Assembly: GCA_037042915.1 (NCBI GenBank)
Contig: CM073203.1
Span: 2,542,001 to 2,606,000, forward strand
Source: Auricularia sp. M13
Lineage: Eukaryota; Basidiomycota; Agaricomycetes; Auriculariales; Auriculariaceae
DNA: 64,000 nucleotides
Direction of reading: 5' to 3'
This document shows, piece by piece, positions 21,028-31,292 of the stretch. Below the pieces are notes generated by a model. That model made no database searches. It was not told the origin of the DNA and saw only the letters and a list, made by a program, of their open reading frames with translations. Each line of letters begins with the position of its first letter. Position 1 is the first letter of the stretch. The translations under genes were made by a program, and so were the position numbers.

Positions 21028-24000
21028 ATGATGGCTGAGCGGCAAAGGCGCACTGGCCTATGTCCGCGAGATCTCTCAGTGCAACCTTCCCCACCTGCAT
21101 CACAAATTAACACGGAGACAATGAATCGGCTTGGTTTCTCGGACTATCACTCCGGAGCCGCGCGAGCCACGTCTGCTGCTAGCGCGGGCGATGAGGGAGT
21201 GGTAGAACATGGCGGCAGAATGCGCCTGTCCTCGAATGACTCTCGCGACATCGGAGACGTCGGTGCGGGGGGAGAACATCGTGAGATGATCTCCCGTCCG
21301 CTTCGTACTGTGTCACCGGCAAGCGAGAGTCCGGACGAAGTTATTAGCGAATACCATGCGCCAAATAGCGGTGAACGCGGGGAACTGCGAGCCGCGAATG
21401 AGCAAGAACAATCGACTCATTCTTCTACAAGACATGAACGTATACAGCGTCCGCGTCGTGAAGACCGTATACGTGTTTTTCCCCGGAGAGGACACAACAG
21501 CAATACGCCGTTCCTCCGACTACAAGTCTCGCGCGCAGTATCTGGATTCAAAACCAAAGCTCATCTGCGTATAGAAAGTCAGAATATGAGGGGTAGGAGC
21601 CATGCAGGACAGGAAATGAGTAAATGGTGGGAAGTCTCGAGGGAAATGCGCGAGCGAAAAGTAGGTATTCTAGCAGTACAAGAAACTCACCTTTCAGAAG
21701 AGATGATCGCGAAAATAAATAACGACCATCAAGACATTAAGCTCTTGTGCTCTCCAGATCCGGTGAATCCGACGGGCAAAAGTGGCGTTGGGATTGTGCT
21801 GAATAAAAAGTTGGTACGAGCGCAGGATGCCAAATCTTGGGTAATAGTACCTGGTCGCGCGATAGTTATGAGTATTGAATGGCATAGACAACAGAAACTC
21901 ACAGTCCTTGCTGTTTACGCCCCGAACGACCACAGTGAGAATAAGGAACTCTGGACGGAAATAAGAGAAGTCATCCAGCGACGGGCTGATATCCCGAAGC
22001 CACACTGTATGCTTGGCGACTTCAACATGGTGGAATCCGCGAGCGATAGATTCCCAACGCGGCTGCTCAATGCTGACATGTCAGCTGAGTTCCAGGAGCT
22101 CATAGCCTGGTTGAGAATGCTGGACGGTTGGCAAGAGACTCACCCTCGTAAATTTTCGCCAACATGGAAAGATCCCTCGGCCGAACTGCACGCGCGGCTT
22201 GACCGTATATACGTTACAGAGGGCATTTTCGCCGCTAGTCGTGACTGGAAGGCCGAGAGTATACGAAACTGGTGCTCTGGGACTGACCACATCCCAGTGT
22301 ACGCAGATCTTGTCAACCCGGCAATGCCATACGTCGGACAGGGCCGCTGGTCCATGAACCTCAGTCACCTGCGCATCACAAACTTCGTTAAGGAGACTAT
22401 TGATCAGGGTAAAGTCCTGGAGCACGCGGTGGACGACTTAGCAAATTCTGTTCGGAACCCCAGTCACAACATCCAGCATCTCTGGTCAGACTGGAAAGAT
22501 AAGACGGGAGAGAGAGCTCGCCATCATGCGCGCCTGAAGGGCCAGAAAAACGGACGCATCTTGAAAGCCCTAGAAAAAGATCGACAATCAGCCATGCAGA
22601 AAGCGGCAGACGGTGAGCTCAGCAGTGACGATCTTCCATTCGAAATTCTTGCGCTCGACGACCGCATCGCGGAACTCACGAAGCGTCAGAAGAAAAGACG
22701 GAAGGAGCAGGCAAGTGCGAAAAGACGTCTATACCATGAAACTAACACCGCGGAGTGGTTCAAGCTGGGCCGCGACGAGAGGAAGGCGGAAATCATTCCA
22801 TGCCTCCGCGACACCAGACCGCCGGATGAAAGGCCAAATGCCAGACGCGATGGAAGAACCGGAATGCAAGCGGTGGTAACGGACACTGATAACCAGCCAG
22901 CTCAAGGAGCCAACACAGATGTAAATGAGAATGAATACGTTTCATGTACAGACGAGATGGTTGACGTAATGCGCTCACATCACGAGCTCTTGCAAGCACA
23001 AGACATCCACCCGAACGCGGACGTTCGTGAACAGAAAACGAAAGAAGTCCTGGAATTCGTTAAACGTCGAGAAGACGATGGTCAAAATGGGCTCGATAGC
23101 CTGCTCACTGAAGAAATAATACGTTCGACACTGCGGCAAGCGCCGAATGGCAAGGCTGCCGGCGTTGATGGCCTCATCCACGAGCTCTGGAAAGAGCTTG
23201 AAGCTGAATTTCAGGCATCATGCGGAAGAGGTTTCAACGTAATCAAGATACTTACGAGACTATTCCGAGACATTCAGGAACATGGGCTTATTGAGGATTC
23301 GAACTTCGCGGAAGGATGGCTTTGTCCCCTGTATAAAAAAGGCGACAGGAACGAAATTGCAAATTATCGCCCCATTACGTTGCTCAATACTGACTACAAA
23401 CTGTTTACGAAGACACTGACCGATCAACTCAGCGAAATTGCGCCAGCCATGATAGACAGCGCGCAGAGCGGTTTTGTCAAAGGCAGGCAAATCACGGACA
23501 CGACAAAATTAGTAAGACTGATGGTCAATTACGGCGAAAAGACTGGGCACAATGGAGCAATTTACTCACTTGATCAAGAAAAAGCATATGACAAAGTGAT
23601 GCATGATTACCTCTTTCGAGTACTGCGGAGCTTTGGCCTGCCTGAACTCTTTGTTAAAACAGTGGAGAACCTGTACAGGCGTGCTCACACGAAAGCAATG
23701 CTAAATGGCGTCCTAAGTAAATCTTTTCGCGTCAGCAGAGGGGTACGCCAAGGTGATCCGTTAAGCTGCCTACTATTTGACTTCGCGATCGAACCTCTGT
23801 CCGCGATGATTCGAGACTCGGGGAAACTTGAAGGTTTCAGGATTCCTGGAATGAATAAAGCTCTAATAGCGACGCTTTTCGCAGACGATACAACCGTATA
23901 CATGTCTGAGAATGATGACTTCGCAACACTAGATGAGATTCTCCGCACCTGGTGTACGGCCGCAGGAGCAAAATTTAACGTCGCCAAGACCGAATGCATC

Positions 24001-26610
24001 CCAATCGGATGCCCTGAGTTTCGTGAGAGATTCAGAAATGAGAGAAGGGCCTCGCCGAATCATGCGTGCTTACCAGGAACAGTGCGCATAGCAAACGAAG
24101 GTGAGACTATACGAATCCTCGGAGCCTGGGCAGGAAATGATGCCAACGACGATGATACCTGGGAAAAAGTATTCAAGAAAACTGGCGACAAACTCATGAG
24201 ATGGGACGAACGTCACCCTACGATAGATGGGAGACGTCATATCATCCAGGCACACGTTGGAGGAGGAACACAGTACCTCACAGCGGCGCAAGGAATGCCG
24301 CCGGAAATCCTCAAAAGATTTGTCAAACTCGAGTTAGATTTTTTTTGGGAGTATAAGAAACATACAGTTAACGCTGAAACCTTGTACCTGCCCAAGGAAA
24401 TGGGAGGAGCGAACATTCTCGATTTGGAAGCCAGAAATGAGGCCATATACCTCGTATGGGCGCGTGAGTACTTGAAACCACCAGAAGAGCGTCCAACCTG
24501 GACGTTTGTAGCAGATGAGATCTTCAGGAACTCACTCACGCTGGAGTGGCAAGATAAAATCGATGGTGACTCGCACATCCTGTCAAATTTTGTCACGCAA
24601 TCATGGAATCCGATGCAAAGGAAGCGACGTACTGTAAATGTGGCGCACCGCGATAATATCCAAGCAGGTCTCCCACTTGAGCTCGAAATGCTGTACAAGG
24701 TCGCAAAAAAGCACGATATCAGTATCGAAGCAACGTTTGTGAGCGAAGAGGCGCGGCGCCACGCACCAGCGTGGTATAGCATTGAACACAGCAAGGCCTT
24801 TCCACACCGACACTCAGGTGCAGTAGTGAGATGTTTACGACGTAATCATCGTGTCGTGACTATTCAGGACGCAATATATTGCTATGAGAACGACGATGAA
24901 GAAGGCAGAAATGGAAGTGAACATACCAGGAGCATAAATTGCGAATGTATGCACTGCGAGTACCAAAAGATGTTAGGTTGCGAACACCCGTATAAATGCC
25001 AAGATATGGCATTTCACCTCGTACAGTCTCAACGCGAAAAATGGCGCCCGGAATGGGGTAACGTAGACCGTTCATGCTATCTACAACCCGAAGAAGTTGA
25101 GCAGAATGTACAAGCGGCTCTGTTCTCGAAACCTGTTATATTTGACGCGACGGTACCTGAGTTTAAGCGGCCAGAACAGTACGCCCGCGTTTTCACAAAA
25201 GAACTAAGTGTAATCCCGGACGGCCTGGTACCTGACGACGGTTATCCTCAAGGTACACACGAACACGCTGCTCCGGCCTCACATGAAGTCGTAGTCACAT
25301 GCTGCGGCTCAGTCAGAGCGGCACGAAGTAAACGGGCACGTGCGACGTACGCGGTACTCTGCCAGGAACTTGAGATAGACTTGGTGAGAAAAGTGGGATC
25401 CGGGGACCCACAAACGCGCGAGCGCGCTACCACGCTCGCAGTGCTGGACACGGCACGTCGAGTGCCCAAGGATCGTCCTCTCCTGATCAAAGTTAACGCT
25501 ACGAGGACAGTCACTAGATTAACAATTGCGAAACAGAAATTGGAACTTACAGGATGGGCGATGTGCGGCGAAGATGCGGACGTCTACCGCACGGCGACGG
25601 CAATGCTTAGAAGTAGATCCGCGCGCACCCGCGTCCAGTTCGTATGCGAAGAGGATAATGATCCTGTGTATACAATGGCTCTAGCAAAATCAGTGCAGGC
25701 TCTGGAAGACGACGACTCACAGCGAGCTCCGTTCCTGACAGCTCCAGCGAGCTTCGATGCGCCTGGCGTACCTCTGGCGAATATAACCCAGAAGCTCGCA
25801 ACTAAGATTATCAGAAAGTCCAAGTCGATTAGAACTGATCAGCGCACCAAGTCTGCTGAGAATTTAGAGCGTGCGAGGAACGAGATGGCGGCGTTGCTGA
25901 AATATAGGCTCCCAGATGCGAAGATCTGGCGAGCGACTCAGCATAAGGACTTTAGTAAAGAAGCACGTACCTTCTTCTGGCGAGCAATGCACGAAGGTCA
26001 TCGCTGCGGTCAATTTCTCGCAAACTGGGGAGGAGAATGGATAGAGAAATCAAAATGTAAGTCATGCGCTGGCGGGCAATTGGAATCATTGGAACACATA
26101 CTACTATCATGTTCTGACCCAGCGGCCGCGCAGATATGGCAGCTGGCCAGAGAGACATGGAAGTCAACGAAAAGGCCGTGGCCAGCTCTGACGATGGGTA
26201 CGACTCTTGGCTGCGGGGCAGCGAGGTTCATCGATAAGGATGTGCGCGGTGATGATCGAGAAGCGATCGGCACCTCACGGCTATACAGAATCATCTTATC
26301 GGAGTCTGCAAGACTGATTTGGACTCTTAGGTGCAAACGCGTCATCGAGCATGAAGAGGATCCTGATTGGAAGCATCCACGCGCTTACGTCGAAGCGGAG
26401 TGGTACAGGATCCTAAATGATCGCCTGACATCAGACAGGCTGCTTACAAATCGCAAAATCTACGGCAGGAGAGCATTGAAGACACATCTTGTACTATCAA
26501 CCTGGTCCTGCCTAATAGATCCAATGTCGGCTCCTGAGAACTGGATTAACAGCCCCGGGGTTTTAGTGGGTAGAAAGAGTCCCACACTGCCTCAAAGGAG
26601 GCGTGCATAA
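21028..26610 (+). CDS. LINE ORF2: APE endonuclease and reverse transcriptase
   Basis: One open frame, read from the first ATG at 21028 (the frame is open from 20929), about 1,860 residues. The endonuclease domain shows SQNMRG, AVQETHL, VYAPND, LGDFNMV, LDRIYV and GTDHIPVYADL (about 21570-22320). The reverse transcriptase shows NYRPITLLN, SGFVKGRQI, SLDQEKAYDKV, RGVRQGDPLSC and TLFADDTTVYM (about 23360-23910), with the catalytic Asp residues in place. Near the C-terminus CKSCAGG...LEHILLSC (about 26055-26110) is the zf-RVT type zinc motif. No RNase H domain was noticed. All key catalytic motifs are present and there is no internal stop, so the copy may be active. Clade (L1-like or Tad-like) is not assigned. 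Confidence 0.92.
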   Translation: MMAERQRRTGLCPRDLSVQPSPPASQINTETMNRLGFSDYHSGAARATSAASAGDEGVVEHGGRMRLSSNDSRDIGDVGAGGEHREMISRPLRTVSPASESPDEVISEYHAPNSGERGELRAANEQEQSTHSSTRHERIQRPRREDRIRVFPRRGHNSNTPFLRLQVSRAVSGFKTKAHLRIESQNMRGRSHAGQEMSKWWEVSREMRERKVGILAVQETHLSEEMIAKINNDHQDIKLLCSPDPVNPTGKSGVGIVLNKKLVRAQDAKSWVIVPGRAIVMSIEWHRQQKLTVLAVYAPNDHSENKELWTEIREVIQRRADIPKPHCMLGDFNMVESASDRFPTRLLNADMSAEFQELIAWLRMLDGWQETHPRKFSPTWKDPSAELHARLDRIYVTEGIFAASRDWKAESIRNWCSGTDHIPVYADLVNPAMPYVGQGRWSMNLSHLRITNFVKETIDQGKVLEHAVDDLANSVRNPSHNIQHLWSDWKDKTGERARHHARLKGQKNGRILKALEKDRQSAMQKAADGELSSDDLPFEILALDDRIAELTKRQKKRRKEQASAKRRLYHETNTAEWFKLGRDERKAEIIPCLRDTRPPDERPNARRDGRTGMQAVVTDTDNQPAQGANTDVNENEYVSCTDEMVDVMRSHHELLQAQDIHPNADVREQKTKEVLEFVKRREDDGQNGLDSLLTEEIIRSTLRQAPNGKAAGVDGLIHELWKELEAEFQASCGRGFNVIKILTRLFRDIQEHGLIEDSNFAEGWLCPLYKKGDRNEIANYRPITLLNTDYKLFTKTLTDQLSEIAPAMIDSAQSGFVKGRQITDTTKLVRLMVNYGEKTGHNGAIYSLDQEKAYDKVMHDYLFRVLRSFGLPELFVKTVENLYRRAHTKAMLNGVLSKSFRVSRGVRQGDPLSCLLFDFAIEPLSAMIRDSGKLEGFRIPGMNKALIATLFADDTTVYMSENDDFATLDEILRTWCTAAGAKFNVAKTECIPIGCPEFRERFRNERRASPNHACLPGTVRIANEGETIRILGAWAGNDANDDDTWEKVFKKTGDKLMRWDERHPTIDGRRHIIQAHVGGGTQYLTAAQGMPPEILKRFVKLELDFFWEYKKHTVNAETLYLPKEMGGANILDLEARNEAIYLVWAREYLKPPEERPTWTFVADEIFRNSLTLEWQDKIDGDSHILSNFVTQSWNPMQRKRRTVNVAHRDNIQAGLPLELEMLYKVAKKHDISIEATFVSEEARRHAPAWYSIEHSKAFPHRHSGAVVRCLRRNHRVVTIQDAIYCYENDDEEGRNGSEHTRSINCECMHCEYQKMLGCEHPYKCQDMAFHLVQSQREKWRPEWGNVDRSCYLQPEEVEQNVQAALFSKPVIFDATVPEFKRPEQYARVFTKELSVIPDGLVPDDGYPQGTHEHAAPASHEVVVTCCGSVRAARSKRARATYAVLCQELEIDLVRKVGSGDPQTRERATTLAVLDTARRVPKDRPLLIKVNATRTVTRLTIAKQKLELTGWAMCGEDADVYRTATAMLRSRSARTRVQFVCEEDNDPVYTMALAKSVQALEDDDSQRAPFLTAPASFDAPGVPLANITQKLATKIIRKSKSIRTDQRTKSAENLERARNEMAALLKYRLPDAKIWRATQHKDFSKEARTFFWRAMHEGHRCGQFLANWGGEWIEKSKCKSCAGGQLESLEHILLSCSDPAAAQIWQLARETWKSTKRPWPALTMGTTLGCGAARFIDKDVRGDDREAIGTSRLYRIILSESARLIWTLRCKRVIEHEEDPDWKHPRAYVEAEWYRILNDRLTSDRLLTNRKIYGRRALKTHLVLSTWSCLIDPMSAPENWINSPGVLVGRKSPTLPQRRRA

Positions 26611-26826
26611 AGCATTTCCCCGGGCGTGCCTCCCATGTAGTTCTCAAATGTTTTAATATCGCGATTCCGTCTCGCGAACCACGCTAGAGCCTTCATTCCT
26701 TCTATCTATAAGACTCTACTTGTTCCTCCGCTGGAGGACCAGACTCAACCCGACACGCATCTCATGCGACAGGTCGGTGTTCGAGGGCACAAACAAAAAA
26801 AAAAAAAAAAGATACAGGAGAAGACG

Positions 26827-27264
26827 GAGGAGCGGAATCAAACAAGGATCCGACGTTTAACCGAGAAGAGTGGGCGAAGAACTTCGTGCAACCGCTGGCA
26901 CCAAAGTTCTAAGCGCCCGCCAAAGCGCCCGTAGCTCCGGCGGGCAGTTCCGCCGTCCCGCTCTCTAAAATTCAGTGAGGCACTCAGATGTCATTTTCAG
27001 CATATTAAAGGTAATGTTGGCTTAGATTCCAGGCCAAAAGTCGATGAGACGGCGGAACTGCCCGCCGGAGCTACAGGCGCTTTGGCGGGCGCTTAGAACT
27101 TTGGTGCCAGCGGTTGCACGAAGTTCTTCGCCCACTCTTCTCGGTTAAACGTCGGATCCTTGTTTGATTCCGCTCCTCCGTCTTCTCCTGTATCTACACG
27201 ACTACATTCACCGCCGATATGCCTAACGCGAACGAACGAGTGCAAGCCGCTGGGTACGAGCTTG
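26827..27264. repeat. Foldback part of the inverted-repeat element right of the LINE
   Basis: 131 bp of left arm (26827-26957), a 90-bp spacer and the complete 217-bp right arm. The transcript of this stretch would fold into a long perfect hairpin. The arm contains GCGCCCGCCAAAGCGCC, also a local inverted pattern. Confidence 0.88.
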
Positions 27265-28332
27265 CTGATTAATGTCCTCGACAAAGCTATGAGCTCGGAC
27301 GAAGATTCTGCCCGTGGCTATGCCTTCGAGGACGTCGTCCAGTACATGCTCTGGGAGGCCTTCACGACCACCAACGGAGCGCCGCTTGGCAGTGTCTTCG
27401 ACTTTCGGTTTCTCCCTCCGGCCTGGAAGAACGAGTCTGCGCAGCTGATACAAATCTTCAAGCGTACCTCTCCCAATGGCCACACGTACCCTCTCACTGC
27501 GGATAAAACCGCGAGGATGGGCTACAAGGCCAAGACCGCGGAAGCCACCCGCTCCTGGTTCTGTGACAGCGAGCCTCGCCGCGCTCGCATCCCTTTCCTG
27601 CAGCCCGACCATTACTGCGGACCTGACCTAATATTTGGGCTCTTGCTCAAGGACGGCGTCGAAGTCCTCGTCTGCGTCCAGTGCAAATGTTGGTCGAAGA
27701 AGCATTACAAGGGCGATGTGAAGAAGGCGGTTCTGAAGATGACCCCAGACGGTTTCTACCAATCCAAGGCATGTCCCACAGAAAGTAGCATCTATATTCG
27801 TTACTGAGACCCGGTAGAAAATGACGGAGGCGCATGAAGCCAATCGCGTCGCTCTGGTCGAGCAGCTGAAGCAATTTGAAATTAGCCCAGCAAAGCCCAT
27901 GCCCACTATCGATGGCTCGCACACCGTAAGCAGCATAAAATGATATTCTTGCTCTGCATAATGTCTCATGTGGGTCTTTGTTAAAAGAAGAAGCCTGAGA
28001 TTACGATGATCCGTGTGCTTGCAGCGTTTGACGCTACGGTCGCCTGGCCGACATTCGACTCGACATACGGCAACTACCCAGTCGCAGGACTATGCGATAG
28101 CTTCATGAAGTCAGCAACTCTCAAGTTCTCTGCGCTGGAAAAAGCGTACGAGAGTGCACTTCAGAACCCGACGGCAGAAGTTGTGTGATTAGTGTCAGTG
28201 TCTTTATGGCCTTCAAATATCATAACGATCATTGTCTTTTTCATCAGCCAAGGTGCTCAGAGCGTGTTTCCACGGTAGAAGGTAGCAGCGCCTACGGGCC
28301 TGAATTTAGTCGTACATAGCTGGCCGGTATAT

Positions 28333-28487
28333 AGCTGCGATGAAAGATTTCATTGACGCCAAGGACAAGTGGTATTCGACATGACCGACAGATGTGAAGA
28401 AGAGTGGTATGCCGGTCAACTGAGTACGAATTAACCAGAAGTGCTAGTTAACAGCGTTGGCGGTCGGGTTTGGCTGAATCTAAGTAA
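28333..28487 (+). pseudogene. Relic of the GH16 3' end
   Basis: This stretch matches the last exon and 3' flank of the GH16 gene (about 9560-9715): the same ATGAAAGA(C/T)TTCAT(C/T)GACGC(G/C)AAGGACAAGTGGTA core is recognisable, but with a TGA where the parent has Trp (TGG) and other changes. It sits about 260 bp before CRN-like gene A2, the same order as GH16 then A1. It marks an older duplication of the GH16-A block. Confidence 0.8.
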
Positions 28488-28747
28488 ATGGCGGCTCTGC
28501 CGTCTCACAATGATTCAGGTTATGAATCAAAGGCTGAAAACATTGGCCGAAGATCGGTAGATGCCGCCAAAAAAGAGACCCAGTCTACTGCAGTCCTGAG
28601 TCCTCAGATTGATAAGCAACAGCACGACGCGGGAGGGAGAGTCTCGGGACAGACCGAAACACGTTTTGATCTCCGACTGGAGTGGTTGGCTTCGCACATG
28701 CCGTTCGCCTAGACGTTACCAACAATACCTACACCTCTTAGGACGTT

Positions 28748-31292
28748 ATGCCTCGTCAATCATATAGCTCATCTAGCAGTGGTATGGCTCTGTGTCCTTC
28801 AAAAACATCCATTGCTGTATTGAGCAATTTATTCCAGGCTCTTCCAGCTCGACCAACGTTCCTGTCACCGTCGATAATTTCTTCAATATCTATGCCGACG
28901 AGATAAAGGCGTATATTAACTCGAAGGATGATCATCCGCTATGGGAGCCGTCCACAACCTGGGAAGGTGCCGCGTCCTGGGAACCGGCACAGCTCACGTA
29001 CCTCAACAACTTGCGTATTCCAGCCCTCATCGATCGCGAAGAAACGCGAAATAAGCCAGACATGCTCTTGTACCAGTTGGGAAACTTGGGACTTCTTGAC
29101 GACGCCTTCCCGTCGCGGCTTGCCCAACTTGTCGCGGGGAATGAACACATGTGAATCCGCTTTGCCATCCCGCGTGTCAGCTAACGCGCCTTGAAGATAT
29201 ATCTCTAATGCATCAGGTACCGGAAAAACGCGTTTACTCTTTGAGACGCTCGCCTGTCACTGGGGTCTATATTTTACCTGTACTTGGGACGCTCTTGTTG
29301 ACCCGTACGGTTCCGAGGACCTTTGGCACGCGCTGCGTGGGATCCGGGGCAGGGTTCTTGACGACATCCCCTTTGAATTTATGATTCCAGTCATGTCGCG
29401 ACTCTCTCCTTATTGGCGACGTGCGGTCGACCGCAATCGCCGAATTGCACAGTATCGATTCGCATCGGTCCTCCTAGCGCGTCTGCTTGTCCTTCAGCAT
29501 TTCTGCGCGGCCTCGAAGGACGCGGAACTCTCGGATAGGGCGACACGCATCAAATGGCTGATACTGCAGTTGCGCCCGAGCACGTGTCTCAGCGACGATA
29601 TCTTCTCTCATCTAACGGACGTCGTCGCTCGACTCGACGATGCTGATATTATGTCTCGAATTGGTCCGCTTTACGCGGCACTGCAGTCGCGGATAAGCTT
29701 CGTAGCCATCGATGAGTCCAACGTCGCAATGCTCATGGACCCGGACGCCTTTACATCGCATGATTATCACCGCCGGGTTCCTGTTCTCCGTGAACTGGTT
29801 CACTTCATGGCCAACTGTTGCCCCGCGTCGCGACTCCTTGTTGCTGGAACTCTCCTCGAGTTGGACGTCGTGTCTGAGCCTATCCGAAACTCTGCGTCAA
29901 ACGTGCGATCGGTTCGGCTATTCCACTCGCTTGGCCACTTTGACTCTCTCGAACGGACGAGTTCATATTTACGGCACTTTTTGGGAGACAACTTTCCGGC
30001 CGCAGAGTGCAACACAATTCATGCATGGTGTCAGGGCAGGCTCGTTCCCTCATTTTGTCCGTCCCTTTCTTTACATCTGATGCCCTCGCTAGACATCGTA
30101 TCCTCGCCGTGTTGACCATGTATTGCCTTCTTTACGGCGTATCCCGCTTACCGGACGTGATGAACACTCTGATTTTCCGGTTCACTGGTTATCGACGTTC
30201 TGACGCCCAGCTGCTCCGCCGTGTGAACATAGGGCTGGCATTCAGTGATGAAAGACTCGAAGGTATGTAGACTATTCCGAGGAAGCAAATTCTGATGATG
30301 ACCAGAATTGTCTGTTGCGCCGTCCTTGCGCATGGCGATACTGAACTACGCAATACACCGACGGCCCACGATATGTAACTCGGGAGCACCAAAACTGGTG
30401 GGAATCGCCGCAGGGCTCTATGAAAAAGATGTGTCCACTGCGCAGATCTTTGAGCCGTTGATTATGCTCAATCTAGCGCGCTGGGTGTTGACTTCTCGGA
30501 GATACGGCATTCACGGCATCATCGAGAGAAGACGCGTAGACAGGACGTATCCTGTAGGCGGCGCATCTTTTGTAGAAGGCTTGGCGAGTTGCCTGCGCGA
30601 TCTACTGGCCAAATCTCCATCGCCGAGCTTACCATCTTTACTCGATTTCGAGGGCCGTGCGCCATCCTGGGCGCATCAAACTGCGCGGCTCGTCCTCCCC
30701 CGGCTCTCGCGTCGAAGCTCTCATTTCGCAAGGTATAGACCAAGCTCTGACGTATGCGTGCAATTGGCGCATACTCCCGAGGATGTGTTTCGCTGGCTGG
30801 ACGATGCATCCCGCCCCTTCCTCATCCCTGATCCCGGATGTGGCGCTGCCATGCTCTTCGTTGTCGAACTTGCCGATTCGCGGCGACTTCTCATGTGCCT
30901 GGATCAGCAATTCCTCCGCCTTCGCAATGACACGCGCGTTCTGCGCGACCGCCACATCGTGCCTTTACGGCCTGACGAATTTTACAGACACGTAAGCTAC
31001 TCATACTCTTTTTGCGGCTTCCATTACTTAAGTCACACAGGACCCGGCCAGTCGAGCACGATTATTCAGTGCGCTTTCAAGGCTCTCGTTGCATACGCCG
31101 TCGACTAGGAGGCACGGATCACCGATATCCAAGCATAACATCTTGAACCTGCTGTGCTTCTCCCGACTTGGTCGCCCTGGGATGAGCTACGATCCACCGG
31201 CCGCCATGCTCGAACTTCGCTATCTATTGCAGAATCCCCGGCCCGTCGAATTCGAGATGTTGAATGTATTGGATACGATAAATAGTACATAG
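28748..31292 (+). CDS. CRN-like P-loop NTPase, family A copy 2
   Basis: The first exon is 34 nt (28748-28781), joined to 28838-29151 (SSSSTNVPVTVDNFFNIYAD, IPALIDREETRNKPDMLLYQ), then SNASGTGKTRLLFETLA (P-loop, about 29210), RISFVAIDESNVAM (Walker B, about 29705), VAGTLLELDVV, GRHRILAVLTMYCLL after an intron at about 30040-30090, FEPLIMLNLARWVL, and PDPGCGAAMLFVVELADSRR (about 30825). The final exon ends at TAG 31290-31292. The intron after CAGGGCAG starts with GC, not GT. As in copy 1, the nuclease-like block keeps Asp and Glu but lacks the Lys. No internal stop was seen, so it appears intact apart from that donor. Confidence 0.7.

Larger units (their letters stand above)
16415..26810 (+). 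mobile_element. Non-LTR retrotransposon (LINE) with ORF1 and an endonuclease/RT ORF2
   Basis: The element is bounded by a 16-bp target duplication GATACAGGAGAAGACG at 16399-16414 and 26811-26826 (17 bp if the preceding A is counted), and ends in 16 A residues (26795-26810). These are the marks of target-primed reverse transcription. It carries a zinc-knuckle ORF1 (to 20654), an APE-endonuclease/reverse-transcriptase ORF2 (to 26610) and a short 3' UTR. The inserted length is 10,396 bp, which is long for a LINE. The 5' 2.3 kb contains two extra small reading frames, and may be a long 5' UTR or hold a separate older insertion. It sits exactly inside the left arm of the inverted-repeat element, so it arrived later. 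Confidence 0.9.
16329..27264. mobile_element. 524-bp inverted-repeat (MITE/foldback) DNA element, itself split by a LINE
   Basis: Its ends are CAAGCTCGTACCC at 16329 and the reverse complement ending at 27264. They are flanked by a 9-bp direct repeat CTGATTAAT at 16320-16328 and 27265-27273. Without the LINE (16415-26810 plus one copy of its target repeat) the element consists of a 217-bp left arm (16329-16414 plus 26827-26957), a 90-bp centre (26958-27047) and a 217-bp right arm (27048-27264). The arms match with about one mismatch. Long arms and a 9-bp duplication suggest a Mutator-like nonautonomous element; no transposase is present. It lies inside the coding sequence of CRN-like gene B1. 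Confidence 0.9.
13641..28188 (+). pseudogene. CRN-like P-loop NTPase/PD-(D/E)xK nuclease, family B copy 1, split by nested transposons
   Basis: The gene starts at ATG 13641 and its coding sequence resumes after the insertion at about 27274. Before the break: a helical N-terminal region, LDPDMVLNIAGVKR, KIPAVPLHTKSLPDMMLHRLG, the P-loop KNAAGVGKTRYMFELLA (about 14900), Walker B FLLLDEAHVPAA (about 15430), VAATEFNTAIINEA, and FWLAGR/HRFLSTFIQWVL. It breaks inside a helix at 16328, where the inserted DNA gives a stop at 16370. After the break: RGYAFEDVVQYMLWEAF, FLQPDHYCGPDLIFG, and VLVCVQCKCW (about 27690), which is a D...QxK nuclease core with its Lys, then MIRVLAAFDATVAWPTFD, ending at 28188. 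One late intron appears to use a GC donor (about 27771). Removing the insertion at its target duplication restores an open frame, so the break looks recent. Family B is a paralogue of A with an intact nuclease core. Confidence 0.75.
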
